This document shows positions 9,108 to 18,665 of a stretch of 64,000 bases of DNA, piece by piece. Below the pieces are notes generated by a model, which did no database searches, was not told the origin of the DNA, and saw only the letters and a program-made list of their open reading frames with translations. The position numbers and the translations under genes are program-made. The first letter of the stretch is position 1. Each line of letters opens with the position of its first letter. Location: the NCBI GenBank assembly GCA_963789535.1, contig CAWBKU010000004.1, positions 248,001 through 312,000 on the forward strand. The letters are read 5' to 3'. The DNA is from CAVXHQ01 sp963789535. GTDB taxonomy: Bacteria; Pseudomonadota; Alphaproteobacteria; Rhodobacterales; Rhodobacteraceae.

Positions 9108-10447
9108 GCCGCCGCCTCGACCGCCGCGACGATCCCCTCGACCACATCGCGCAGCAGATCCGCGTCGCCGCATTCGGCCATCACCCGGATCAGCGGCTCG
9201 GTGCCCGATTTCCGGATCAGCAGGCGCCCCGAACCGGCCAGCCGCTTTTCTCCCGCCGCGATGACCTCTTGCACTTTTGCAACCTCGAGTGGCCGTTGTC
9301 CCGCCGTATATCGCACATTCTTCAACATTTGCGGCACGGACTCGAATTGCTGCGCCAGTTCGCTGGCGCGTGACCCGCTCTCGATCATCGCCGACAGGAA
9401 TTGCAACCCCGCCAGCAGGCCGTCCCCCGTCGTCGCATAATCGGTCATCACGATATGCCCCGACTGCTCGCCGCCGAGGTTCCAGCCGCCGCGCCGCATC
9501 GCCTCGACGACATAGCGGTCGCCTACCGCCGTCCGTTCGAGGCGCAGGCCGCGCCCCGTCAGGAAATTCTCGAGGCCGAGGTTCGACATCACCGTCGCCA
9601 CCAGCACGCCGCCCTTGAGGCGCCCCCAATCGGCCCAGCGGCCCGCGATCAGGGCCATGATCTGGTCGCCGTCGGCCACGCGGCCATTCTCGTCGATGAT
9701 CATCACCCGGTCGGCGTCGCCGTCGAGGCAGATGCCGAGGTCGGCGCCGTGGCTCACCACCGTTTCGGCCGCCGTGCGCGGCTGCGTCGAGCCGCAGCCT
9801 TCGTTGATGTTATAGCCGTTGGGCGAGGTGCCGACCGGGATCACCTCCGCGCCGAGTTCCCACAGCACCTCGGGCGCGACCCGGTGGGCGGCCCCGTTGG
9901 CGCAGTCGATCACCACCTTGAGGCCGTCGAGCCGCATGCCCGCCTGGAATGTCGATTTCAGCCGCTCGGCATAGCGGAACCGCCCGTCGTCGATCCGCTT
10001 GGCGCGCCCGATGTTGGCCGCCTGCGCCGGTTCGACCTTTGCCTCGACCAGCGCCTCGATCTCGGCCTCGGCCTCGTCCGAGAGCTTGAACCCGTCGGGG
10101 CCGAAGAATTTGATGCCGTTGTCGTAGTGCGGATTGTGGCTGGCCGAGATCATGATCCCGAGGTCGGCGCGCATCGAGGCCGTGAGCAGGCCGACCGCCG
10201 GCGTCGGGATCGGCCCCAGCAGCAGGACGTTCATGCCGGTCGAGGTGAGGCCCGCGGTCAGCGCGCTCTCGAACATATAGCCAGACAGGCGGGTGTCCTT
10301 GCCGATCACGACGCGGTGGCCGTTGGAGCCGTCGTTGCGGAAATAGCGGCCCGCCGCGGCACCGATGCGCAGCGCCATGTCCGCCGTCATCGGCCAGACG
10401 TTCGCCGTGCCCCGCACGCCGTCGGTGCCGAAGAGTTTGCGTGTCAT
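9104..10447 (-). CDS. glmM: phosphoglucosamine mutase
   Basis: Cytoplasmic enzyme converting glucosamine-6-phosphate to glucosamine-1-phosphate for UDP-GlcNAc and thus peptidoglycan and LPS. 447 residues, usual length. Visible motifs: N-terminal LFGTDGVRG, the phosphoserine loop ISASHNP with catalytic Ser103, the Mg-binding DGDADR (Asp242, 244, 246) and the C-terminal RKSGTEPLIRVM phosphate-binding loop. It is the last gene of the leftward folB-folP-glmM run, starting one base after the folP stop. Confidence 0.97.
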   Translation of the reverse strand: MTRKLFGTDGVRGTANVWPMTADMALRIGAAAGRYFRNDGSNGHRVVIGKDTRLSGYMFESALTAGLTSTGMNVLLLGPIPTPAVGLLTASMRADLGIMISASHNPHYDNGIKFFGPDGFKLSDEAEAEIEALVEAKVEPAQAANIGRAKRIDDGRFRYAERLKSTFQAGMRLDGLKVVIDCANGAAHRVAPEVLWELGAEVIPVGTSPNGYNINEGCGSTQPRTAAETVVSHGADLGICLDGDADRVMIIDENGRVADGDQIMALIAGRWADWGRLKGGVLVATVMSNLGLENFLTGRGLRLERTAVGDRYVVEAMRRGGWNLGGEQSGHIVMTDYATTGDGLLAGLQFLSAMIESGSRASELAQQFESVPQMLKNVRYTAGQRPLEVAKVQEVIAAGEKRLAGSGRLLIRKSGTEPLIRVMAECGDADLLRDVVEGIVAAVEAAA

Positions 10448-10448
10448 C

Positions 10449-11447
10449 TCAACCTGTCCACCCGTTTACCGCCGCCTGCAGGTTCAGCGCCTGCTTGGTG
10501 GCGAGCGTATCATGAACCCGCAGGATCTGAATACCCTGTGCGGCGGCATGCAGCGCCACGGCGAGGCTGCCCGCCAGCCGCTCGTCGGCGGGAACCTCGC
10601 CGGCGCCCCCCGCCGAGAGGACGCCGATGAAACGCTTGCGCGACGCACCCAGCAGGAGGGGCACGCCAAGGCCATGAAACACGGCCAGATTGCGCAGCAG
10701 GTCGAGGTTGTGGGCGGCCGTCTTGCCAAAACCGATGCCGGGGTCGACGATGATGGCGTCCCGCGCGATGCCCGCCGCGACGGCGGCGTCGATCCGCCCG
10801 GACAATGCCGCAAAGACCTCGCGTGTTACGTCCGTGTAACGCGGCGCGACCTGCATCGTCGCGGGCGTACCCTGAGCATGCATGAGGCAGACCGGCACGC
10901 CGGCCCGCGCCACGACACCGGCCATCCCGGGATCGAACGTCAGGGCCGACACGTCGTTGACCATGCTGGCACCCGCGTCGAGCGCCCGCTGCGCCACCAC
11001 CGCCTTGCGGGTGTCGACGGAGATCGGCACCGTGACGCCCGCCGCCCGGAGTGCCGCGATCACCGGCAAGACGCGCGCCGTCTCCTCGTCCTCGGGGACG
11101 GGAACGGCGCCGGGCCGCGTGCTCTCGCCGCCGATATCGAGGATGTCGGCGCCTTCCGCCACCATCCGGCGGGCCTGCGCCACGGCGGCCCTCCGGTCGG
11201 CGAAGAGGCCGCCGTCACTGAAACTGTCGGGGGTCACGTTGAGGATGCCCATGACCAGGGGGCGCCTCCAGTCAAAGCCCATGAGGGGGCGGCGTGGACG
11301 ATAGAGGCGATCGCGGTCCTCGGCGGGCAGACCGTCCGGCCGGTGGATCAGGCCGCCGCCCGCGACGCGGTCGGCGTGTGTCCAGCCTGCCGCAAGGGCC
11401 GGTCCATCCGCGCTCGGCAGCGGTCGCCAGTCCGGCAGGGGCGTCAT
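10449..11447 (-). CDS. folP: dihydropteroate synthase
   Basis: Condenses p-aminobenzoate with dihydropterin pyrophosphate in folate synthesis; sulfonamide target. 332 residues with a TIM-barrel carrying LVMGILNVTPDSFSDGG, ILDIGGESTRPGA, ISVDTRKAVVAQ, DPGIGFGKT and LGASRKRFIG. A non-conserved ~60-residue N-terminal extension precedes the barrel. The start ATG at 11447 overlaps the folB stop (ATGA), which is why it was chosen over much longer upstream starts. Confidence 0.96.
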   Translation of the reverse strand: MTPLPDWRPLPSADGPALAAGWTHADRVAGGGLIHRPDGLPAEDRDRLYRPRRPLMGFDWRRPLVMGILNVTPDSFSDGGLFADRRAAVAQARRMVAEGADILDIGGESTRPGAVPVPEDEETARVLPVIAALRAAGVTVPISVDTRKAVVAQRALDAGASMVNDVSALTFDPGMAGVVARAGVPVCLMHAQGTPATMQVAPRYTDVTREVFAALSGRIDAAVAAGIARDAIIVDPGIGFGKTAAHNLDLLRNLAVFHGLGVPLLLGASRKRFIGVLSAGGAGEVPADERLAGSLAVALHAAAQGIQILRVHDTLATKQALNLQAAVNGWTG

Positions 11448-12340
11448 TCGACCGGCTCCACCCGCACCGGCACCTCCGCCTCGGGCGCCCTCGCCCCGAC
11501 GATCACCAACTCCCGCGCCTGCACCAGCCCCGCGAACCATGCCACCTGCGACAGCGGCTCGACGGTCGCCGTCCCTGCCCCGCCGACCGCGTCGAGGACG
11601 ATCTTGGACGGTGCCCAGACCGAAATCTGGCCGTTCCGCATCGCCCAGTCGAGTTCGGTCCGGGTGCCGGTGACGATGCAGCGCGCATCCCGGCTCGCCA
11701 GGACCCAGGCGTTCTGTTCCTGCGCCAGCAGGTCGATGCGCCGCTGCGCGAGGCGCGCGCCCACCTGCGGCGCCGCTCCGTCCGGCAGGCCGACGCAAAG
11801 GATCAGCGGCGCGCCGTCGGCGCCCAGCCGGTCGAGCCGCGCGCACAACCCGTCGTCCATCGCCGCATTCGCCAGAAACACGACCCGCGGATGCGGCACC
11901 AGCGGCTGGGCGGCGACGCCCGCCGCATCCCGGCTGCGCACGATCTCGACGCCGAGGGCCCCCGGCCCCCGGTCGAGCTTCTCGATCCGCACGAACACCC
12001 GCGCCGCCTGCGGTTCGGTCAGGATCAGGCCCGCCACCCGCTCGGCCAGCGTCTCGAGCAGGTTGAGCCGCTCTGCGGCCAGCGCCGCGGCAATCGCCTC
12101 GGCCACCCGGTCATAGCTCAGGATGCGGTCGACGTCGTCGTCGATCGGGCCGTTGACCGGGGCCACCTCGACCACGACGTTGAAGCTCAGGCGCTGCATG
12201 GTGCCGCGCTCGGCCTGAAAGGCGCCGATCTCGACGGTCACGATATGGTCGCGCAGCGAGATGCGGTCGCGCGGCCCGTCCGACGACGCGCGGGCCCGTT
12301 CGTCGGGGTGGGCAAAGGCCTGCCTTATGTCGTCGGTCAT
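11444..12340 (-). CDS. folB: dihydroneopterin aldolase domain fused to an unrecognised C-terminal domain
   Basis: 298 residues. The N-terminal half (about 25-130) is a FolB domain: RDHIVTVEIGAFQAERG, then LSYDRVAEAI and a helix LNLLETLAERVA, matching the enzyme that cleaves dihydroneopterin to hydroxymethyl-dihydropterin. FolB alone is ~120 residues; the remaining ~165 residues (PRVVFLANAAMDDGLCARL, ALILCVGLPDG, ISVWAPSKIVLDAVGG) are an alpha/beta-looking domain I do not recognise. The overlap with folP suggests coupled translation. No folK is seen, so the extra domain could serve another pterin step, but that is speculation. Confidence 0.85.
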   Translation of the reverse strand: MTDDIRQAFAHPDERARASSDGPRDRISLRDHIVTVEIGAFQAERGTMQRLSFNVVVEVAPVNGPIDDDVDRILSYDRVAEAIAAALAAERLNLLETLAERVAGLILTEPQAARVFVRIEKLDRGPGALGVEIVRSRDAAGVAAQPLVPHPRVVFLANAAMDDGLCARLDRLGADGAPLILCVGLPDGAAPQVGARLAQRRIDLLAQEQNAWVLASRDARCIVTGTRTELDWAMRNGQISVWAPSKIVLDAVGGAGTATVEPLSQVAWFAGLVQARELVIVGARAPEAEVPVRVEPVE

Positions 12341-12406
12341 GCGCGCACCCCTTTCGACGGGGCGATAATCGCGCGCCGGGCCGGACGCAAGACGGCGCCG
12401 CGCCGC

Positions 12407-13069
12407 TCAGCCCGAGCGGTAGAACAGGTGCGCGCCGATCGCCGCCGTCTGCGGCAGCCTGCGCGCCCAGGACGGGCTGACGGCGCGGGTGTGATAGTTT
12501 GTGGCACCTCCGGTGAGGCCGCGCGGCGCCCCGTCCAGCATCAGCCGCGCCACGATACCGACCCGGGCCCAGGCGGCGGGCTCGCGGATCCGGTCGGCGA
12601 TGCCGTCGCAGGTATAGGTGAACTGACACTGATACCGCGCGCCGGTGCCCTGATTGATGACCGCGCAGACCGAGTTCGGATACTGGCGGCTGTCGACGCG
12701 GTTGAGGATCACCTCGGCGACGGCGAAAAGGCCGCGCGCACTCTCGCCGCGCGCCTCGTGATAGAGGGCCTGGGCCAGGCACTCCCATTGCGCATCGCCA
12801 CCGGCGCGCGGCTGACGGGCGAGGAAGGCCTCGGAATACTCGACGGCGCCGATCGGGCTGCGCGCACTGGCGAGTTCGGGGGCCGCCGCCGTCAGGAGCG
12901 AGAGGCGGGCGTCCGGCACGGCCCCGAGGCTGGCGCGCTCCTCGTCCAGCAAATCGCCCAATTGCGCCTCGAGGGCGGTCTGTGCGGTGACGACGTTCGA
13001 GGCGAGAATGAAGATGATCGATGCCGCAAATGCAGCCCTGGCGCATCCGCGCCCGATTGAATTGAACAT
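12407..13069 (-). CDS. secreted SleB/CwlJ-type cell wall hydrolase
   Basis: 220 residues with an N-terminal signal peptide (FAASIIFILASNVVTAQT). The C-terminal ~125 residues form the Hydrolase_2 (SleB-like) domain: CLAQALYHEARGE with the likely catalytic glutamate in HEARGE, VAEVILNRVDSRQYPNSVC, QCQFTYTCDG and a terminal AIGAHLFYR. The family cleaves peptidoglycan, as lytic transglycosylase or amidase. Start at 13069 was picked because GGGGAAA precedes it and the signal peptide then sits at the terminus. The 180-bp gap to the PPDK-like stop holds its promoter but no clear boxes. Confidence 0.85.
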   Translation of the reverse strand: MFNSIGRGCARAAFAASIIFILASNVVTAQTALEAQLGDLLDEERASLGAVPDARLSLLTAAAPELASARSPIGAVEYSEAFLARQPRAGGDAQWECLAQALYHEARGESARGLFAVAEVILNRVDSRQYPNSVCAVINQGTGARYQCQFTYTCDGIADRIREPAAWARVGIVARLMLDGAPRGLTGGATNYHTRAVSPSWARRLPQTAAIGAHLFYRSG

Positions 13070-13250
13070 GTTTCCCCAGCAAATCCAGCAACGGACCCCT
13101 CGGGCCCGTCCACAACGCCCTGTGGGTAAAGTGCGCGGCGGCACCGAGTCGAGTCTGCCGAACGGCGGATATCCGCCGATGGCCGCCGATTGTTTCCAGA
13201 TCGGGATAAGTGATTCAATCCATTGCGTTGCCGGGTGACGTTAACGCAAG

Positions 13251-15803
13251 TTATGCCTCGGTCGCGCGTCCGGCGATGGCCAATTGAGCGGCGGAAAGCC
13301 GCGCAACCGGCACCCGGAACGGCGAGCAGGATACATAGTCGAACCCCTGATCGCGGCAAAAGGCGATGGCCGCAAGGCTCCCGCCATGTTCGCCGCAGAT
13401 CGACAGCGTTACCCCCGGCCGCTGCGCCCGGCCCCGTTCCGCCCCGATCCGCAGCAGTTCGCCCACCCCCTCGATGTCGAGCGTGTGGAACGGATCCTCG
13501 GCAAAGGCGCCCTGACGGACGTATTCCTGCATGAACCGTCCGGCGTCGTCGCGGCTCAGGCCATAGGTCATCTGTGTCAGGTCGTTGGTGCCGAACGACA
13601 TGAACTCGGCGTGCTGGGCGATATCGCCGGCGCGCAGCGCGGCGCGCGGCGTCTCGACCATGACGCCGAGGCGATAGGCAAAGGCGGCCCCGGTCTCGGA
13701 TTTAACCGCCGCCGCGACGCCGTCGACCTGCGCCTTCACGATCTCGACCTCGCGCATCGTGCTGACCAGCGGCACCATGATCTCGGGCACCACCGACCCG
13801 CCGCCCGCCGCGATCTCCGCCGTCGCCTCGAAGATGGCGCGGGCCTGCATTTCGTAGATTTCCGGCACCGTGATCCCGAGGCGGACGCCCCGCAGGCCCA
13901 GCATCGGGTTGTATTCGCTCATCGCCTCGATCCGCGCCGTCACGTCGGCCACGGGCCGCGACAGCGCCTCGGCCAGATCGCGCAGTCCGGCCTTGTCGGA
14001 CGGCAGGAACTCGTGCAGCGGCGGGTCGAACAGGCGGATGCAGACCGGCAGACCGCTCATGATCCCGAACAGGCCCGCGAAATCCGCGCGCTGCATCGGC
14101 AGCAGACGGTCGAGCACGGTCCGCCGCTCGTCGGCGGTATCGGCAAAGATCATCTCGCGCATCAGGCCCACGCGCTCGCCGTCGAAGAACATGTGCTCGG
14201 TCCGGCACAGACCGATCCCCTCGGCGGCGAAATTGCGCGCCACCTGCGCGTCGTGCGGCGTGTCGGCATTGGCGCGCACCCCGATGTCGCGCGCCGCATC
14301 CGCCCAGTCGAGCAGCGTCAGCACCGGTCCGTCGAGGGCCGCCTCCACCGTCTCGGTCGCCCCGATCAGGATGTCGCCGGTGGTGCCGTCGACGGTGATC
14401 GTGTCGCCCTCGGTCAGGACGCGGCCACCCGGTGCCGTGACCGTCCCGTGACGGCGGTCGATGACCAGATCGCTGGCACCGACGACACACGGCAGGCCGA
14501 TACCGCGCCCGATGACGGCGGCGTGGCTGGTGATGCCGCCGCGCACCGTGACGACGGCCTCCGACACGTGCATCCCGCGGATGTCCTCGGGTGTCGTTTC
14601 GCGCCGCACCAGCACGCAGGGCTCGCCCCGCGCGGCACTCGCCTGCGCATCTTCGGCCGACAGGACGATGCGTCCCGATGCCGCCCCGGGGCTCGCCGCG
14701 ATCCCGCGCGCCAGACGGTCGCGCGCGGCCCCCGGCGCCACCTGCCGGTGCAGCACCTCCGACAGCGCCGTGGCACTGACCCGCAGGACCGCCGCGTCGC
14801 GGTCGATGATCCCGTCCGTCGCCAGCGCCACCGCCACGGCCACCGTCGCGCGGTGCGACCGCGGCACCCGCACCGCATCGAGGATCCGCAGCGCCCCATC
14901 CTCGAGCGTGAATTCGATCTGCATCTCCTCGCGCAGCCGGGTGCGGATACGGGTGCCGAAGTCGATCAGTTCGGCAAAGGCATCCGGGCACGCCTCTTCG
15001 AACGAGGCGCCGCGCGGGTCGCAGGTAAGGTAGAGCGCATCGTCGGTGCCCCGCAGCGCGTCGCGCCCCTGGCTCTGCCCCAGATAGCGGCCGGTGATCT
15101 GCGCCGCGCCCGTGGCCGGGTCGATGAACTGGATCACGCCGGACCCGCACTGACCCCGCCCCCGGCCGAGCGCCATCGCCTGCACGACGAGGCCGAGGCC
15201 CGCATCCGCCGGCGCGCCGCGCGACTGGCGCAACAGGCGCGCGGTCGTGCCCTGCCACGCCCGCGCCCGGCTGCGCAGCACCTCGGCCAGTTGCACGGCG
15301 ATATCCTGTGGAAAGGCCTCGTCCGTCTCGTCCTCGTAGGCGGCCAGCGCCGCGTCGAGGTGGGCGCGCGTCGGCACGTCGGGCGTCTCGAACAGGTCGG
15401 CGTCGAGGCGCGCGACCTCGACGGCATAGGATTGCACGAACCGCAGGTAGAGGGCGGTGGCGGTATCGGCGCCGAGGGTGGCACTCAGATGCGCGTGCAG
15501 CGCGTCGCTCATCCCGACGTTGAGGATCGCCCCCGGCCCGCCCCAGTCGGGATCGAGGCTCGACGGGCGCACCGACAGCAGCGGCATGTCCCCGAACGGC
15601 GCCAGCATCCCGGCCATGTCGGGCATCCGCCCCGAGGCGAGGCCGTGGACCGCATCGAACGACAGCGCGACCGTGACCGGCACCGGCATGTCGAGGCGGA
15701 TCAGCCGTTGCAGACACTTCGCCCGGCCGCCATGCACGTCCGCAGCGATCGCCGCATCGGCGGTGATCGGTGTAAGCTGCTGGAATTTCGCATGTTGCTG
15801 CAT
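13251..15803 (-). CDS. ppdK: pyruvate phosphate dikinase-like protein with a degenerate ATP-grasp domain
   Basis: 850 residues, close to bacterial PPDK (~875). The central phosphohistidine domain is intact (GGITSHAAVIGRGIGLP, His427) and so is the C-terminal PEP/pyruvate barrel (IRLFDPPLHEFLP, RGVRLGI, SFGTNDLTQMT, SICGEHGG with Cys803). The N-terminal ATP-binding part is diverged: SVRPSSLDPDWGGPG replaces the usual SVRSGA...MPGMMDT, and the LQTR motif is replaced by LDAVR. Classical PPDK interconverts pyruvate+ATP+Pi and PEP+AMP+PPi; whether this protein still uses ATP is doubtful. It follows glyS leftward after a 74-bp gap. An alternative name is 'putative PEP-binding protein'. Confidence 0.8.
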   Translation of the reverse strand: MQQHAKFQQLTPITADAAIAADVHGGRAKCLQRLIRLDMPVPVTVALSFDAVHGLASGRMPDMAGMLAPFGDMPLLSVRPSSLDPDWGGPGAILNVGMSDALHAHLSATLGADTATALYLRFVQSYAVEVARLDADLFETPDVPTRAHLDAALAAYEDETDEAFPQDIAVQLAEVLRSRARAWQGTTARLLRQSRGAPADAGLGLVVQAMALGRGRGQCGSGVIQFIDPATGAAQITGRYLGQSQGRDALRGTDDALYLTCDPRGASFEEACPDAFAELIDFGTRIRTRLREEMQIEFTLEDGALRILDAVRVPRSHRATVAVAVALATDGIIDRDAAVLRVSATALSEVLHRQVAPGAARDRLARGIAASPGAASGRIVLSAEDAQASAARGEPCVLVRRETTPEDIRGMHVSEAVVTVRGGITSHAAVIGRGIGLPCVVGASDLVIDRRHGTVTAPGGRVLTEGDTITVDGTTGDILIGATETVEAALDGPVLTLLDWADAARDIGVRANADTPHDAQVARNFAAEGIGLCRTEHMFFDGERVGLMREMIFADTADERRTVLDRLLPMQRADFAGLFGIMSGLPVCIRLFDPPLHEFLPSDKAGLRDLAEALSRPVADVTARIEAMSEYNPMLGLRGVRLGITVPEIYEMQARAIFEATAEIAAGGGSVVPEIMVPLVSTMREVEIVKAQVDGVAAAVKSETGAAFAYRLGVMVETPRAALRAGDIAQHAEFMSFGTNDLTQMTYGLSRDDAGRFMQEYVRQGAFAEDPFHTLDIEGVGELLRIGAERGRAQRPGVTLSICGEHGGSLAAIAFCRDQGFDYVSCSPFRVPVARLSAAQLAIAGRATEA

Positions 15804-15877
15804 CGCGGCATGGCCCTTTCAGGTGCAGCATAACGGTGCCGTGACGGACTGTCAGGCGATTTCCGCGCCTGCGGCGA

Positions 15878-18148
15878 TCAGCCCTCGATCCGCGTCAGAT
15901 CGGCCACGGAAAGGCAAAGCGTCCGGATCCGGGACAGCAGGTTGAGGCGGTTGCGGCGGATCACCTGCCGGTCGTCGTTGATCTTCACCGCCTCGAAGAA
16001 AGCGTCGATCGGGGCGCGCAGGGCGGCCATCGCGGACATGGCGGTCGCAAAATCCTCGGTCGCCATCGCCGGGGCGATGACCTCTCCGGCCTCGTCCAGC
16101 GCGGTGAAGAGGGCGACTTCCTCCGGCCCCTCCGCATACTTCAGGTCCGCGCCGTAAGAGTATTCCACACCGTCTTTTTCCTCGGCCTGGGCCAGGATAT
16201 TGGCGGCGCGCTTGAACCCCTGGATCAGGTTCTGGCCGTCGTCGGTCTTCAGCGTCGCGGCCAGCGCCTCGGCGCGCTTGACGAGCAGCGTGAGGTCGTC
16301 GTTGCCCGGCATCGCAAGGCAGGCGTCGATGACGTCGTGGGGGATGGACTGGTCCTTGAGGTAGACCTTGAGGCGGTCGTGGAGGAAGGCGAGGAGGTCC
16401 AAAGACTTCGTCTGTGCGTCTTCTATCGCCTTTGAAAACCTATCATCGCCCAATTTTAGCTGCTCAAGTCTTTTGGCAACTGCTTCCGTCGCGAGACGCG
16501 ATACGTGGGGTGCGCTGTCAATTACCCCCGCTTCCATTTCGTCCTGCATAATCCCAATGTCATCTATGGTTTTATCAGCTTCAAGCTGTTGATAAGCCAC
16601 TTCAAGCGAGACACCGGCCAAATGGTGGAACAATGAAGATCGCAGGATCGTCAAAAGTGATAGCGAGACATTATTGAACGTAGCTACCCGACCAACCCCC
16701 AACGCCGCCCGCCGCAACGCAAACGGATCCTTGCTCCCCGTCGGCCTCTCGTCGATCGCCCAGAATCCCGTCAGCGTGTCGATCTTGTCCGCCAGCGCCA
16801 CGGCCACCGACACCGGCGCCGTCGGCACCGCATCGGACGGCCCCATCGGCTTCCAGTGCATCTCGCAGGCCTCGGCCACCTCCGGCGCACGCCCCGCGGC
16901 GGCGGCGTAATACCGCCCCATAAGCCCCTGCAATTCCGGGAATTCCCCGACCATCGCCGACCGCAGATCGGCCTTGCAGATGCGCGCCGCCTCCTCCGCC
17001 AGATCGGGATCCGCCCCCACAGACGGCGCGATCTCGCGCGCCAGTGCCGCGATCCGCTCCACCCGGTCCTTCTGGCTGCCGAGCCTGTTGTGGAACGTCA
17101 CCGCTGCCAGCCCCTCGATCCAGTCTCCCATTCCCGCCCGCGCCACGGCGAGGTCGTTCTCATAGAAGAATTTCGCGTCCGACAGTCGCGCGGCCAATAC
17201 CCGTCCATTGCCTGCCAATATCGCCGCGCCGTCGTCCGCCGTCTCGATATTGGCGACCGTCACATAGCGCTCGATCCGCCCCGATTTCGCGTTCCGCACC
17301 GAAAAGAACTTCTGGTGTTCGCGCATCGACGTTTGCAGCACCTCGGGCGGCAATTCCAGGAACGCCGCACCGATCCGTCCCATCAGGACCACCGGCCATT
17401 CGACGAGGCCGGCCACCTCGGCCAGCAACCCGGCGTCCTCGACCACGTCGAAACCGCCAGCGAATGCCTGCGTCGTGGCATCGTGCCAGATCGCCTGCGC
17501 CCGTTCCTCCGCCCGCAGCACCACGAAGGCGCGCTTCAACTTCGCCTCGTAATCCTCGAAATTCGCGACGGAAAACACCGCAGGCGCCATGAACCGATGG
17601 CCGCGCGTCACCGCCCCCGCGACGATCCCGTCGACGCTCACCGGCACCACCTCGGCGCCGCCCTCGTCGCTCAGGATGCACAGGATGGACTGCAACGGCC
17701 GCACCCAGCGCAGCGATCCGGCGCCCCAGCGCATCGACTTCGGCCAGGGAAAGGTGCGGATCGTCGCTTCCAGCACCTCGGCCACGATCTCGGCCGCCGG
17801 GCGCCCGGGCCGCTCGATGACCGCAAACAGCATCGTCCCCTTCTTGTCCTCCCGCTCCTCCAACTGGTCGCGGCGCAGTCCGGTCGACCGCAGGAACCCC
17901 TCGATCGCCTGCGCCGGCGCATCCGCCTTCGGCCCCTTGCGCTCCTCGCGCACCGCCCGGCTCTCGCCCGTCAGCCCCTCGACCGAGAGCGCCAGCCGCC
18001 GCGGCGTCGCGAAGGCCGCGGCACCGGCATAGGTCAGCCCCGCCTCGACGAGGCCGTCGGTCATCAGGCGCCGCAAATCCTCCGCCGCGCGGGCCTGCAT
18101 CCGGGCGGGGATTTCCTCCGAGAAGAGTTCGATGAGCAGGTCGGCCAT
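15878..18148 (-). CDS. glyS: glycyl-tRNA synthetase beta subunit
   Basis: 756 residues; with GlyQ forms the alpha2beta2 GlyRS that charges tRNA-Gly. N-terminal MADLLIELFSEEIPARMQARA is diagnostic; FHNRLGSQKDRVERI and SVAVALADKIDTLTGFWAI are conserved core motifs, and the C-terminal anticodon-binding region ends RRNRLNLLSRIRTLC. The start at 18148 directly abuts the DUF gene stop. Odd feature: bases 16421-16680 are much less GC-rich (47% by hand count) than the rest of the gene and encode a diverged stretch, suggesting recombination with a foreign allele. Confidence 0.97.
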   Translation of the reverse strand: MADLLIELFSEEIPARMQARAAEDLRRLMTDGLVEAGLTYAGAAAFATPRRLALSVEGLTGESRAVREERKGPKADAPAQAIEGFLRSTGLRRDQLEEREDKKGTMLFAVIERPGRPAAEIVAEVLEATIRTFPWPKSMRWGAGSLRWVRPLQSILCILSDEGGAEVVPVSVDGIVAGAVTRGHRFMAPAVFSVANFEDYEAKLKRAFVVLRAEERAQAIWHDATTQAFAGGFDVVEDAGLLAEVAGLVEWPVVLMGRIGAAFLELPPEVLQTSMREHQKFFSVRNAKSGRIERYVTVANIETADDGAAILAGNGRVLAARLSDAKFFYENDLAVARAGMGDWIEGLAAVTFHNRLGSQKDRVERIAALAREIAPSVGADPDLAEEAARICKADLRSAMVGEFPELQGLMGRYYAAAAGRAPEVAEACEMHWKPMGPSDAVPTAPVSVAVALADKIDTLTGFWAIDERPTGSKDPFALRRAALGVGRVATFNNVSLSLLTILRSSLFHHLAGVSLEVAYQQLEADKTIDDIGIMQDEMEAGVIDSAPHVSRLATEAVAKRLEQLKLGDDRFSKAIEDAQTKSLDLLAFLHDRLKVYLKDQSIPHDVIDACLAMPGNDDLTLLVKRAEALAATLKTDDGQNLIQGFKRAANILAQAEEKDGVEYSYGADLKYAEGPEEVALFTALDEAGEVIAPAMATEDFATAMSAMAALRAPIDAFFEAVKINDDRQVIRRNRLNLLSRIRTLCLSVADLTRIEG

Positions 18149-18149
18149 G

Positions 18150-18665
18150 TCAGAAGCTTTCGGGCGCGGGCGGACAGCCTGTCGGTGCCGGATTTCCGGC
18201 GAATGTCGCGGCGCCACAGGTGTTCATCTGGTGCCAGTTATAGGCCCGGCCATCCGGATAGACGGCGATGACACGGTCGAAACCATACCGGAAATTGCCG
18301 ATCGCGAGGTAGGCCCGGGCCTCGCCCGACTCGAGGTCCGCGTCGATCGCCCCGGCGTCGAAACACTCGAACCAGCCCGGCGCGATCAGCGGTTCGGCGC
18401 CGTCGTAGGGCCGGGCATCGACGAGGGCGGCGGGGTCGACCTCGAAGCAGGCGCGGTATCTCAGGGGCGAACTGTCGCTGTCGATCCCTCTGTAATTTTC
18501 GAACGCCAGCGCCGTCGGTGCGGCCGCCGTCAGCGGCGTGAATTGCACTTCTGCAACCTCCGGGGCCACTTCTTCGTAGTAGGCATAGACCTGCAACCAA
18601 TACATCGCCCCCCCCGCCGCAAGGGAGAAGAGCAGGATGGCGAGGATCACCGCGCGCCCGGTCAT
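18150..18665 (-). CDS. small membrane-anchored protein between glyQ and glyS (DUF6446-like)
   Basis: 171 residues with one N-terminal membrane segment (VILAILLFSLAAGGAMYWLQVYA cut at about residue 24) and a periplasmic domain containing conserved-looking PLRYRACFEVD, GWFECFDAG and RAYNWHQMNTC. It overlaps the glyQ stop (ATGA) and ends one base before glyS, so the three are one operon. I believe this position is conserved in Rhodobacterales, where the protein is known only as a domain of unknown function. Function unknown; a role in translation is suggested by position only. Confidence 0.75.
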   Translation of the reverse strand: MTGRAVILAILLFSLAAGGAMYWLQVYAYYEEVAPEVAEVQFTPLTAAAPTALAFENYRGIDSDSSPLRYRACFEVDPAALVDARPYDGAEPLIAPGWFECFDAGAIDADLESGEARAYLAIGNFRYGFDRVIAVYPDGRAYNWHQMNTCGAATFAGNPAPTGCPPAPESF

